Below, one piece after another: positions 1 through 7,959 of a stretch of DNA of 64,000 bases (the stretch's first letter is position 1; every line of letters begins with the position of its first letter). This DNA is from Cellulomonas endophytica (GTDB taxonomy: Bacteria; Actinomycetota; Actinomycetes; Actinomycetales; Cellulomonadaceae). A program made the position numbers and the translations under genes. The stretch lies in assembly GCF_004123805.1 (NCBI RefSeq), contig NZ_RWJX01000002.1, positions 1 to 64,000 on the forward strand, read 5' to 3'. The notes below the pieces were generated by a model. The model was not told where the DNA came from, ran no database searches, and was given only the letters and a program-made list of their open reading frames with translations.

Positions 1-28
1 CAGACCATCTTGGCATCGACTACTTTGA

Positions 29-52
29 CACACTGTTGAGTTCTCAAGGAGC
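29..52 (-). promoter_or_regulatory. rRNA operon leader boxA antitermination motif
   Basis: Read on the minus strand the stretch is TGCTCC followed by TTGAGAACTCAACAGTGTG. This is the boxA-type element found in the leader of actinobacterial rrn operons, where it binds Nus factors for antitermination. In such leaders it lies shortly before the 16S gene, so a minus-strand 16S rRNA gene should begin just left of base 1. The rRNA gene itself is not in the window. Confidence 0.75.
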
Positions 53-631
53 AGACGCACCCACCCCCGACCCCTGCGGGTCGAGCTCTTGGGGCTCGCT
101 TTCCAGTCTAGGTCATCCAGGGCGGCTTTTTCGCCGCTCCGCATTTCCCTGGTCCTACCGTACCGCACCCTCTGCGGAAGATTTCCCGCTGCCGGTCCGG
201 CTCGACCTGAGCAGTCTGGCACATTCCGAGCGATGCTCCGAACACTGCCGTCCCGCACATTCTTCCCACCATTTCGAGGGCGCACGAGGCGCCCTGCGCT
301 CTGCTGGGGGTCTGCCGCCTGCGGGACCAGCCACCGGGGCCGTGGGCCCTGCGGTGTCCGTTCCTCCTCGCGAGGCGGCTGTATGAAGTTACGCGGTCGA
401 CCGCCCCGACGCAACTCCGCTGCTCAGGCCCTATCGGCCACCACCGGCGCCCCGTGAGGTGCCCCGGTCGTCGGACCTGCAGCAGGCGCCGCACGACCTC
501 GTCGGTCGCGCCCTCCGTGCTGCCGATGTCTGCAACGGCGAGTGCTCCCCGAGGTGTTCCCGGTCCTCGTCGGCCGTGCGGCGCTCGGGCAGCTGCGCGG
601 CAGGGACCCGGGGACGGCGAGGGGGCGGTCC
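53..631. other. Non-coding region upstream of the rRNA operon
   Basis: No credible gene lies here; the long open frames across it are GC-driven. On the minus strand it should hold the rrn promoters. A possible -10 (TAGACT, plus-strand 105-110) and a GCGGC-GAAAAA-GCCGC hairpin (about 122-137) are visible, but no clear -35 can be paired with the -10, so no promoter is claimed. Confidence 0.5.
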
Positions 632-1363
632 TCAGCGCCGGTACCGCTGCACGAAGGCCGCCAGCAGGCGCGGTGGCACCTCCGCCCGTGCGAGACGGAG
701 CCGCGCGACCAGGTCCTCGTACTCCTCGGGCGGGAAGTACCCCGACCGCCGGTACACCGTCACCCGCTCCACGATCCCGTCGACGTCGAGCTCGGGGTGG
801 AACTGGGTGGCGTACTGGTGCTCGCCCACGCGGAAGGCCTGCACGGGGCAGTCGGGCGAGGTCGCGAGCACCGTGGCGGCCGGCGGCGGGGTGCGCAGGG
901 CCTCCTTGTGCCCGACGAAGGCGTCGAACACGGGCGGCAGGCCGGCGAAGAGCGGGTCGGCGCGGCCCGCGTCGGTGAGCGTCACGGGCACCGTGCCGAT
1001 CGGCTCGCCGTAGGTGCGGTCCACCACCCCGCCCTGGTGCACCCCGAGGGTGCCGACGCCGTAGCAGGCGCCCAGGAACGGCACGTCCTCGGCGAGCACC
1101 CGGTCGAGCAGCCCCGCGAGCTCGCGCTCCACGCGGCGCTGCACCGCCGGCTTGTCCTCCTCCGGGTCGCTGGTGCAGAACGGGCTGCCGCCCACCACCA
1201 CCCCCGACAGTCCCGCGAGGTCCAGGTCGGGCAGCGGTGCCCGCTCGAGGCGGACGCGCAGCAGCTCGTCCGGTCGCAGCCCTCCGTAGCGCAGGATCGC
1301 GGCGTGCTCGGCGTCGGCCACCGCGTCGTCGGCGCGCGTGGCGAGGAGCAGGAAGGGCCGCAC
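632..1363 (-). CDS. Class I glutamine amidotransferase (GuaA N-domain-like)
   Basis: A 243-residue stand-alone glutamine amidotransferase of the GMP-synthase type, which hydrolyses glutamine and passes ammonia to an amination partner or cleaves a gamma-glutamyl bond. The catalytic triad is visible: Cys100 in GACYG, His189 and Glu191 in QFHPE. Length equals one GATase domain with no synthetase domain attached. The GTG start at 1363 is chosen because the open frame upstream runs into the preceding gene's sequence without family resemblance; no strong ribosome site is visible, so the start is uncertain. It is the last gene of an operon with an amine oxidase and a GntR regulator, which suggests nitrogen or methylamino-acid catabolism (inference). 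Confidence 0.8.
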   Translation of the reverse strand: MRPFLLLATRADDAVADAEHAAILRYGGLRPDELLRVRLERAPLPDLDLAGLSGVVVGGSPFCTSDPEEDKPAVQRRVERELAGLLDRVLAEDVPFLGACYGVGTLGVHQGGVVDRTYGEPIGTVPVTLTDAGRADPLFAGLPPVFDAFVGHKEALRTPPPAATVLATSPDCPVQAFRVGEHQYATQFHPELDVDGIVERVTVYRRSGYFPPEEYEDLVARLRLARAEVPPRLLAAFVQRYRR

Positions 1364-1452
1364 CTGCGGACCGTAGCCCCGCGCCGAGGGAGTCGCCGGA
1401 GGGGCCGCCCCGAAGGGCGTCCTGCACGCCGGGCGTCGGGCCCGCAGAGGCC

Positions 1453-2598
1453 TCAGCCGCGCGGGCGGCGGGCGAGCCCGGGCGAGAAGCGGCGCGGGGC
1501 GGGGACGCCGTCGACGAGGGACGCCAGCGTCTCCCCGACGGCCGGCACGAACTTGAAGCCGTGCCCGGAGAAGCCGGCCGCCACGACGAGCGGGCCGACG
1601 CGCTCGAGGACGAAGTCCTCCGTCGGGGTGCTCGTGTACGTGCAGCTGATCGGCGCCGGGCGGTCGGCGTCGAGGCCGGGGAACCACCGGCGCACGTGCT
1701 CCTGGAGCGCCGCGAGCCGGCCCGGGTCCACCGGCGGGCGGCGGTCGGGGTCGACGACCGGGCCCGTGCCGTGCAGGCCGACCTTGAGGCCCTCGCCCGG
1801 CGTGAGCATCCCGTAGACGGGGGCGGGCAGGTCGGTGCCGGCCGCCGGGTCCGGCCAGTGGTTGAGGCTCGGCCACGCGGCACGCTCGGCCACCGGGTCG
1901 GCGGAGGGGTCGCGCAGGGGGAAGTGGGCGGGCTGCTCCTGGGTGACGACGAGCCGCGGCAGGGTCACGAGGCCGCCGAGCAGGTCCGCCGTCCAGGCAC
2001 CCGCGGCGACGACGGCCGTCCGGGCCCGCAGGGTTCCCGTGTCCGTCACGACGAGCACCTCGTCGTCGGCCAGGACCCGCAGCTGGCGGACCGAGGTCCC
2101 CCACGACAGGTGCGCGCCGTGGGCCTGCACGGCCGTGGCGAGCGCCGCGAGCGCGTCGGCGGCGCGGACCCGCCCGCTGCCGGGCACGTGCAGCAGCGTC
2201 CCGGGCAGGCGCAGCCCCGGCCAGCGCTCGGCCGCCGCCTCGGGCGCCACCCATGCGCTCGCGACCCCGTACCGCTGCCCCGCGGCGCGGATCGCCTCGA
2301 GCCGGTCGCGCGGACCGGCGTTGACGAGGCCGACCGGGTCGAGCAGCACGGTGCCGGTCTCGTCGGCGAGCCGGTCCCACAGCGTGCGGGCCGTGCGGAC
2401 CAGGGCGAGGTAGTCGTCCTCGTCGTAGGCCTCGTTGAAGTTGCGGGTGGCGCCGTGCGAGGCGCCGTGCGCGTGCCCGGGGGCGTACCGCTCGAGCAGG
2501 TGGACGTCCCGCCCGCGGGCGGCGATCCGCCACGCGGCGGCCAGGCCCATGGCCCCGCCCCCGACGACGACGACGTCGACCCGCTCCGGCGTGCTCAC
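1453..2598 (-). CDS. FAD-dependent N-methyl amino acid oxidase (sarcosine / N-methyltryptophan oxidase family)
   Basis: A 381-residue flavoprotein of the monomeric sarcosine oxidase / SolA family, which oxidatively demethylates N-methyl amino acids to give formaldehyde and hydrogen peroxide. The FAD-binding GGGAMG lies at the N-terminus. The ASHGATR segment follows the first strand, and Cys319 in ISCTYTSTP sits where family members attach FAD covalently. The C-terminal SGHGFKFVPAVGE block is typical. The GTG at 2598 starts right before the first beta strand. It follows the GntR gene by 22 bases and precedes the amidotransferase, so all three are probably co-transcribed. The substrate cannot be fixed from sequence. 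Confidence 0.85.
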   Translation of the reverse strand: MSTPERVDVVVVGGGAMGLAAAWRIAARGRDVHLLERYAPGHAHGASHGATRNFNEAYDEDDYLALVRTARTLWDRLADETGTVLLDPVGLVNAGPRDRLEAIRAAGQRYGVASAWVAPEAAAERWPGLRLPGTLLHVPGSGRVRAADALAALATAVQAHGAHLSWGTSVRQLRVLADDEVLVVTDTGTLRARTAVVAAGAWTADLLGGLVTLPRLVVTQEQPAHFPLRDPSADPVAERAAWPSLNHWPDPAAGTDLPAPVYGMLTPGEGLKVGLHGTGPVVDPDRRPPVDPGRLAALQEHVRRWFPGLDADRPAPISCTYTSTPTEDFVLERVGPLVVAAGFSGHGFKFVPAVGETLASLVDGVPAPRRFSPGLARRPRG

Positions 2599-2620
2599 GG
2601 GCGCGCCCGCACCGTCGGCG

Positions 2621-3337
2621 TCACCGCCACACGGCCACGGCGCGGCGCACCGGCGCCCCGGGCTCCTCGGCAGCGAACAGGTCCGGCCGCTGGCGGCGGA
2701 CGCGCTCGATGTCGTCGATGACCGCGCGCAGGTGGCTCCGCAGGAGCCGGCAGGCCTCGTCGTGCGCGCCGGGCGCCAGGACCGCGTCGAGCACCGCCTC
2801 GTGCTGGCCGATGAAGACGCCGGGGGGCGAGACCTCGTGCAGCCCGAGGCGGCGGGCCCGGTCCAGGTGGCCCTTCGCCGCGGCGACGGGCGCCCACGTG
2901 CCGCCGTGCCCCGACAGGTGCAGCAGGCCCTGGTGGAACTCCTCGTCGAGCCGGAAGAACCCCTCGAGGTCGCCCTCGGCCTCCCGCTGCCGGACGAGGT
3001 TCTCCCGCAGCGCGGCCACGGCCGCCGGGTCGGGGTCCGCGGGGACGTCCGCGAGCGCGGCGAGCTCCACCGCCTCCCGCAGGAACTGCGCGTCCGCGAC
3101 GCGACGCGGGTCGACGCGTGCCACGACGGTGCCGATCTTCGGGAAGACCTGCACGAGCCCCTCCTGCACGAGGAGGATGAGGCTCTCGCGCACCGGGGTG
3201 CGCGAGACGCCCAGCTCCGCCGCGAGCTCGTTCTCCGACAGCAGCGCCCCCGGCGCCAGCTCCAGGCGCAGGATCCGGCCGCGGATCGCCTCGTAGACGG
3301 AGCGGCGGCGCGGGGTCGGGACCGCGGCGGCAGGCAT
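2621..3337 (-). CDS. GntR-family transcriptional regulator (FCD domain)
   Basis: A 238-residue regulator. Residues about 10-75 form the GntR winged helix (SENELAAELGVSRTPVRESL). The rest is the all-helical FCD effector-binding domain with the usual histidine-containing metal or acid-binding pattern (DEEFHQGLLHLSG, GQHEAVLDAV). ATG start. It is the first gene of the operon with the oxidase and amidotransferase, so it most likely senses an acidic intermediate and controls these genes. A divergent promoter would lie in the short gap to the next gene on the left-hand transcript. Confidence 0.9.
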   Translation of the reverse strand: MPAAAVPTPRRRSVYEAIRGRILRLELAPGALLSENELAAELGVSRTPVRESLILLVQEGLVQVFPKIGTVVARVDPRRVADAQFLREAVELAALADVPADPDPAAVAALRENLVRQREAEGDLEGFFRLDEEFHQGLLHLSGHGGTWAPVAAAKGHLDRARRLGLHEVSPPGVFIGQHEAVLDAVLAPGAHDEACRLLRSHLRAVIDDIERVRRQRPDLFAAEEPGAPVRRAVAVWR

Positions 3338-3416
3338 GCGGCGATCGTATCGACCGCGCCCGGCCGCCCCGTGGGCCGCCCGTCGAGGGCCGCCGGCCGG
3401 GGCGACGGATTGCGCG

Positions 3417-3848
3417 TCAGGACGCCGTGGTCACGGGCGGCACGGGCGCGCCGTCGTGGCGCCTCTTCCAGTGCGGGTTCTCCATGACGCCGAGGAGGTT
3501 GCCGAAGGGGTCGACGACGGAGGCGGTCCGGAAGCCGTGACCCCGCTCGCGCACGGGCTCGTGCGGCGTGGCGCCGCGGGCGAGGAGGTCGGCGAGGGCC
3601 GCCGCCACGTCGTCGACGTGCCAGTGGACGACGGCACCGCCCGGTGCCGTCGCGTCGTCGGGGGCGCGGTAGCGGGCGTCGATGATGCCGAGCTCGTCCT
3701 CGTCGTCGCCGACCCGCCACTCCAGGTACCCGCCGGGCACGCGGAAGTACGGCGGGAGCCCGAGCAGGTCCGTGTACCAGGCGTCGGCCGCCTCGAGGTC
3801 GTGGGCGTAGAGGTTGAGGGTCGCCATGCCGCGCAGGGGGGTGCTCAT
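3417..3848 (-). CDS. VOC-family (glyoxalase-like) protein
   Basis: A 143-residue single-unit vicinal-oxygen-chelate protein: two beta-alpha-beta-beta-beta repeats, with NLYAHDLEAADAWYTDLLG at the N-terminus and the VVDPFGNLLGVMENP closing motif. Such proteins act as dioxygenases, lyases or resistance proteins; nothing here fixes the substrate. The ATG at 3848 has a perfect GGAGGA about seven bases upstream. It is divergent from the WYL regulator at 3976, which is therefore a plausible controller. Confidence 0.85.
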   Translation of the reverse strand: MSTPLRGMATLNLYAHDLEAADAWYTDLLGLPPYFRVPGGYLEWRVGDDEDELGIIDARYRAPDDATAPGGAVVHWHVDDVAAALADLLARGATPHEPVRERGHGFRTASVVDPFGNLLGVMENPHWKRRHDGAPVPPVTTAS

Positions 3849-3975
3849 CTCGGGTCCTCCGGGGTCGGGTGCGGTTGCGGGTACGGGTGCGGTGCCGGGT
3901 GGTGCGGTCGGTCGGGACCAGCGTGCGTCGCAGAAGTGCTCACCCTCTGCGCACTTCCGGCGGCAGGATGAGACC

Positions 3976-5007
3976 GTGCGCGCCGACCGCCTCGTGGCCA
4001 CCCTCCTGGTGCTGCAGCGCCGCGGCCGCGTCACGGCCGGGGAGCTCGCCGCGGAGCTCGAGGTGTCCGTCGCGACCGCCCGCCGGGACCTGGAGGCGCT
4101 GTCCACGGCCGGCCTGCCCGTCTACGCCGTCCAGGGACGCGGGGGCGGCTGGGCGCTGCTCGGCGGCGGGCGCACGGACCTGTCGGGGCTGTCGGCCCCC
4201 GAGGTGCGGGCGCTGTTCCTGCTGCTCGGCCCGGCGGCCCGGGCGGACCCCGGGGTGCGGTCGGCCCTGCGCAAGCTCGTGCGGGCGCTGCCCGAGGCGT
4301 TCCGCGCGGAGGCGGAGGCGGCGGGGCGGGCGCTCGTCGTCGACGCGGCCCGGTGGGGCGCCGGACCGGCCCGGCCCGGGGGGCCGTCGGAGCCGCGGGC
4401 GGAGGAGCCGGCGGAGGAGCGGGCGGAGGCCGGGGCCGCGGCCGGCCCGGCGCCCGGCGGCGGCACCGGGGTGGTCGCCGCCCTGCAGGAGGCGCTCGCC
4501 CGCGAGCGCGCGGTGACGTTCGGCTACACGGACGCCCGCGGCCGCACCGGACGCCGGTCGGCCGACCCCTGGGCGCTGGTGGACAAGGCGGGCACCCCCT
4601 ACCTGCTCGCGGGGACCACGCGCGGGCGGCGGCTGCTCCGCGTCGACCGGGTGCGGGACGTCGTCGTGACGGACGCCCCGTCCCGGCGCCCGCCCGACGC
4701 CGAGGTCCGGGCGGCGTGGGCGGAGGCCGCCGCCGAGGTCGAGGCGCTGCGGTCGCGGGTGGTGGCGCAGGTGCGGGTCGACCCGGCCGCGCTCGGCCCG
4801 CTCGGCGACGTCCTGGGGCGCCAGCACGTCGTGCCCGGGGAGGCGCTGCCCGACGGACGGCGTGCCGCAGCCGTCTCCGCCGACACCGTCCCGATGCTGG
4901 CGCGCCAGCTCGCCGGCTGGTGGGACGTCGTCGAGGTCGTCGGCCCGCCGGAGGTCCGGGCGGCGCTCGCGGCGATCGGCGCCGCCCTGGTGGAGCGGAA
5001 CGGGTGA
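3976..5007 (+). CDS. HTH-WYL transcriptional regulator (YafY type)
   Basis: A 343-residue regulator with an N-terminal HTH_11 winged helix (residues 1-60, LAAELEVSVATARRDLEAL), a low-complexity Ala/Gly/Glu/Pro linker (about 125-165) and a WYL domain (FGYTDARGRTGRRSADPWALV, then YLLAGT). It ends in the usual WCX region. WYL domains bind small ligands or nucleic acid and are common in actinobacterial one-component regulators. GTG start at 3976, next to the first helix, with a weak GGCAGGA upstream. It is divergent from the glyoxalase-like gene, as is common for YafY regulators and their targets. Confidence 0.87.
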   Translation: MRADRLVATLLVLQRRGRVTAGELAAELEVSVATARRDLEALSTAGLPVYAVQGRGGGWALLGGGRTDLSGLSAPEVRALFLLLGPAARADPGVRSALRKLVRALPEAFRAEAEAAGRALVVDAARWGAGPARPGGPSEPRAEEPAEERAEAGAAAGPAPGGGTGVVAALQEALARERAVTFGYTDARGRTGRRSADPWALVDKAGTPYLLAGTTRGRRLLRVDRVRDVVVTDAPSRRPPDAEVRAAWAEAAAEVEALRSRVVAQVRVDPAALGPLGDVLGRQHVVPGEALPDGRRAAAVSADTVPMLARQLAGWWDVVEVVGPPEVRAALAAIGAALVERNG

Positions 5008-5045
5008 GCCCGGCACGGTCGTCGTCGGGCTCCCCGCGCGACCCG

Positions 5046-5110
5046 GGACCGGACCCGGCACCGGACCCGGTCCCGATCCCGGTCCCGGTCCCGGTCCCGG
5101 TCCCGGTCCC
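5046..5110. repeat. GGACCC / GGTCCC hexanucleotide tract
   Basis: Two or three GGACCCG units are followed by at least six consecutive GGTCCC units between the WYL regulator and the DHH phosphoesterase. The two halves are mutually complementary and can fold into a hairpin. It may act as a terminator or be a slippage-prone simple repeat; there is no T-tract. Confidence 0.7.
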
Positions 5111-5133
5111 TCACGACCGTGCCCCCGCTGCCG

Positions 5134-6108
5134 ATGACGTGGGGCGTGACCGAGACCCTCGTGCAGGACCCCCCGCAGCTCGCCGGCGGACCGTTCCGCC
5201 TCGTGACGCGCAGCGACTTCGACGGGCTGGTGTGCGCGGTGCTGCTGCGCCAGGCCGGTCTCATCGACGACATCCTCTTCGTCCACCCCAAGGACGTGCA
5301 GGACGGCACGGTGGCGGTCACGGGCCGCGACGTGCTGACGAACCTGCCGTTCGACCCGCGCGCGCACCTCGTCGTGGACCACCACCGCTCCGAGACGGTG
5401 CGCAACGGCGCGGACCCCCGCCACGTCATCGACCCCGACGCCCCCTCGGCGGCCCGCGTGGTGCACACGCTCCTCGGGGGCGCCGCGCGCTTCCCGGACG
5501 TGTCCGACGACCTCATGCGCGCGGTCGACCAGGCCGACTCGGCGCAGTACTCGCTCGAGGACGTGCTCGAGCCGTCGGGCTGGACGCTGCTGAACTTCCT
5601 CATGGACAGCCGGACGGGCCTGGGCCGGTTCCGGGAGTTCCGCATCTCGAACTACGCGCTGATGATGCAGCTCATCGAGCACTGCATCCGGTACCAGGAC
5701 GTCACCGAGATCCTCGCGCTGCCGGACGTGGCGGAGCGGGTGGACCTCTACCGCGCGCAGGCCGACCTCTTCCGCGCCCAGCTCGAGCGCGTCACGACGC
5801 TGCACGGCGACGTCGCGGTCGTCGACCTGCGCGACGAGGACGTCATCCACGCCGGCAACCGGTTCCTCGTCTACGCCCTCTTCCCGCAGGCGCGGGTCTC
5901 CGTGCACGTGATGTGGGGCCGCGACCGGCAGAACACGGTGCTCGCGTGCGGCCGGTCCATCCTCGACCGCACCTCGACCGCCGACATCGGGGCCGTCTGC
6001 CTCGCCCACGGCGGCGGCGGCCACGCGGCGGCCGGCACGTGCCAGGTCGCGCACGAGGCGGCCGAGGCGGCGCTCGTCCAGGTCGTCACGGCGCTGCGCG
6101 GCCGCTGA
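5134..6108 (+). CDS. DHH-family phosphoesterase
   Basis: A DHH/DHHA1 phosphoesterase of about 324 residues, the superfamily of exopolyphosphatases, nanoRNases and cyclic-dinucleotide hydrolases. Metal-binding motifs are present in order: the first-strand Asp pair in TRSDFDGLVCAVLL, DHHR about 30 residues past the HPKD segment, the QADSAQ aspartate, and the C-terminal GGGGHAAA of DHHA1. These residues predict an active Mn-dependent enzyme. The start is uncertain: GTG 5119, ATG 5134 and GTG 5146 are all in frame and none has a clear ribosome site. No partner gene reveals the substrate. Confidence 0.85.
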   Translation: MTWGVTETLVQDPPQLAGGPFRLVTRSDFDGLVCAVLLRQAGLIDDILFVHPKDVQDGTVAVTGRDVLTNLPFDPRAHLVVDHHRSETVRNGADPRHVIDPDAPSAARVVHTLLGGAARFPDVSDDLMRAVDQADSAQYSLEDVLEPSGWTLLNFLMDSRTGLGRFREFRISNYALMMQLIEHCIRYQDVTEILALPDVAERVDLYRAQADLFRAQLERVTTLHGDVAVVDLRDEDVIHAGNRFLVYALFPQARVSVHVMWGRDRQNTVLACGRSILDRTSTADIGAVCLAHGGGGHAAAGTCQVAHEAAEAALVQVVTALRGR

Positions 6109-6144
6109 GCCGACGCCCCCCGGAGCACCGACCTCCGGTCGTCA

Positions 6145-6208
6145 CGACGAGAAGCCGTTCCCGGTCGCGACGACGTGCCGGCGGACGGCCGGGACCGGCA
6201 CCTCGTCG
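6145..6208. repeat. Inverted repeat, copy 1 of a dispersed intergenic hairpin
   Basis: The left arm (6145-6161, CGACGAGAAGCCGTTCC) and the complement of the right arm (6192-6208) agree at 14 of 17 positions, and a G-run follows the right arm. The same arms recur almost exactly at 19552-19615. It lies between the DHH gene and a convergent gene, so it could terminate both, but the shared sequence points to a REP-like element. Confidence 0.65.
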
Positions 6209-6231
6209 GGGGGTGGGGGCGACCCCGGCGG

Positions 6232-6699
6232 CTAGCGTCCGCCGGCGCGCGGCGCGCGGGCGCGCACGTAGGCGGCCGCCCCGCCGGGCGACTCGTGCAC
6301 CCGCACCACGTGCGCCACGGCCCGCGCGAGCGCGCCGAGCACCGTGGACGGGTCGACCACCAGCACGAGCCGCAGCCGGTCGGCCGCGTCCGCCCGCGCG
6401 CCCCGCACCTCGGCGGCCAGCACGCCGTACGCCAGCCCCTGGGCCCAGGTCAGCCCGCCGTCCTCCCGCGCCTCGGGCTCGCGCGGGGCCCCGGCGACGA
6501 GGAGCGCGCGCACCGCGTCGAGCAGCTCGTCCGGCCGGTCCGCGGCGCGCAGGATGGTCGCCGCCTCGTCGCGCAGCCGCAGGCCCACGGCCAGGGCCGC
6601 GGCGTCGTCGAGGGGCGGCGGCGTCACGGGTCGGCCCTCGACGGCCGCCAGCAGCAGGTCGTGCGCCACCCGGGCGTCGGCCGGGGCGTCGGGCTGCAT
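6232..6699 (-). CDS. Conserved hypothetical protein, alpha-helical
   Basis: A 155-residue protein that I do not recognise. It is Ala/Arg rich and predicted mostly helical, with an acidic N-terminal half (DLLLAAVEGRPVTPPP) and a C-terminal stretch with LRLVLVVDPSTVLGALARAVAHVVRV. No signal peptide or clear membrane segment. ATG start at 6699. It is convergent with the DHH gene and divergent from the hydrolase at 6782. Codon use matches its neighbours, which supports it being real. Confidence 0.65.
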   Translation of the reverse strand: MQPDAPADARVAHDLLLAAVEGRPVTPPPLDDAAALAVGLRLRDEAATILRAADRPDELLDAVRALLVAGAPREPEAREDGGLTWAQGLAYGVLAAEVRGARADAADRLRLVLVVDPSTVLGALARAVAHVVRVHESPGGAAAYVRARAPRAGGR

Positions 6700-6781
6700 G
6701 CGGCGACAGTAGGCACGCCCGCGTCGCCGGGCACCCCCGGGCCGGGCCGCGGGCCGACCGGCGCGCTGGCATGCTCGGCCC

Positions 6782-7912
6782 GTGGACGACGGGCCGGGGG
6801 CACCGGTGCACCCCGACGGCACGGACGGGCGCGGCCGAGGCGGCACGGGCGCGCGCCGGCTCGCGGTGGTCGTCGGCGCGGGGGTCGACGTCGACCGCAT
6901 GACCCTCGCGGCGACCCTGCGGCGGCTCGGCGACCGGCGCGGCTGGGCCGTCGACGGCGCAGCGCCCCCGGACCCGGCCGCTCCCGCCGACGCGGTCCTC
7001 CACCTCGTCGGCCCCGGCGACCCGGTGCCGCCCTGGGGGCCGGGCGCCCCGGCCCTCGTCGTGCCGATGACGGGGCCCGACGCGCACGGGCTGGCCGCGC
7101 TCCCCCTCGTGCTCGACGGGCTGCTCGCCGGCGTCGAGACGCCGCCGGACCGCACGGTCGCGCTCGACGACCCCGCGCGCCCCGCCGCGCCCGACGAGGA
7201 GCGCCGCCTCGCCGTGCACGCGCCGGCGGGGCCCCCGGCCGGCGTCGCCCTGCTCGTCCACGGCGGCTACTGGCGCAGCCGCTGGACGCCCGCCCTCATG
7301 ACGCGCCTGGCCGCGGACCTCGCCGGCCGCGGGTGGTGCGCGGCGGTCCTGGGCTACCGGCGGCCCGACCGGCACGGGTGGGACGCGACGGTCGACGACG
7401 TGCGCGCGGGGGTCGTCGCGGCCGCCGCGCTGGCGCCGGGCCGGCCGCTCGTGCTCGTCGGCCACTCCGCCGGCGGGCAGCTCGCGCTGCAGGCCGCCGA
7501 GTCCGTCCCCGGCGTGGCGCTGGCCGTGTCGCTGGCGGGGGTCGTCGACCTCGACGCCGCGGCGCACCGCCGCCTCAGCGAGGGGGCGGCCCGCGCGGCG
7601 CTGGGCGACCCCGCCGAGCACCTGGCCCGCTACGACGCCGCCTCCCCCGCGCGCTTCCCCCGGCGCGGCGTGCCGTGGCTGCTGGTGCAGGGCACGGACG
7701 ACGACCCGGACCTCGTCGAGATGAACCGCCGCCTCGCGGCCCGGGAGGACCTCGGCCGTCCCGCGCTCGTCGAGGGGCCCGGGGACCACTTCGCGGTCGT
7801 CGACCCGGCGTCCGGCCTCTGGCGGGCGGCGGCGGCGCGGCTGGCGGAGCTCGTCGAGCCGGGTGCGGACCGGTCAGGAACGGAGAAGCCCCGGCGGCGA
7901 GGCCGTCCCTAG
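6782..7912 (+). CDS. Alpha/beta hydrolase, kynurenine-formamidase-like
   Basis: A 376-residue protein. Residues about 150-370 form an alpha/beta hydrolase with the oxyanion motif HGGYWR, nucleophile elbow GHSAGG, an acidic residue in VQGTDDDPD and the catalytic His in GPGDHFAVVDP. HGGYW is characteristic of kynurenine formamidases and related arylesterases. The first 130 residues resemble no domain I know; they contain an Ala/Gly/Pro-rich Rossmann-like stretch beginning VVVGAGVDVDR. The GTG at 6782 is the first in-frame start; a later start would remove the extension. No tryptophan-degradation gene is adjacent, so the substrate is open. Confidence 0.78.
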   Translation: MDDGPGAPVHPDGTDGRGRGGTGARRLAVVVGAGVDVDRMTLAATLRRLGDRRGWAVDGAAPPDPAAPADAVLHLVGPGDPVPPWGPGAPALVVPMTGPDAHGLAALPLVLDGLLAGVETPPDRTVALDDPARPAAPDEERRLAVHAPAGPPAGVALLVHGGYWRSRWTPALMTRLAADLAGRGWCAAVLGYRRPDRHGWDATVDDVRAGVVAAAALAPGRPLVLVGHSAGGQLALQAAESVPGVALAVSLAGVVDLDAAAHRRLSEGAARAALGDPAEHLARYDAASPARFPRRGVPWLLVQGTDDDPDLVEMNRRLAAREDLGRPALVEGPGDHFAVVDPASGLWRAAAARLAELVEPGADRSGTEKPRRRGRP

Positions 7913-7959
7913 GCTGGCGGCGGACCACGGGCGGCACACCCACCAGCAGGAGGACGGCG

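Noticed and set aside
105-133. rrn promoter with TAGACT -10 on the minus strand
   Set aside because: No acceptable -35 at 16-18 bp spacing, so not listed as a promoter.
108-1883. Long minus-strand open frame of 591 codons
   Set aside because: Arg/Ala/Pro-rich shadow in another frame of the amidotransferase and oxidase genes; no family pattern.
3940-6054. 704-codon minus-strand open frame opposite the WYL and DHH genes
   Set aside because: Antisense shadow; the plus-strand frames carry clear WYL and DHH motifs.
4353-6902. 849-codon plus-strand open frame
   Set aside because: Low-complexity Arg/Pro/Gly text spanning two real genes in another frame and an intergenic repeat.
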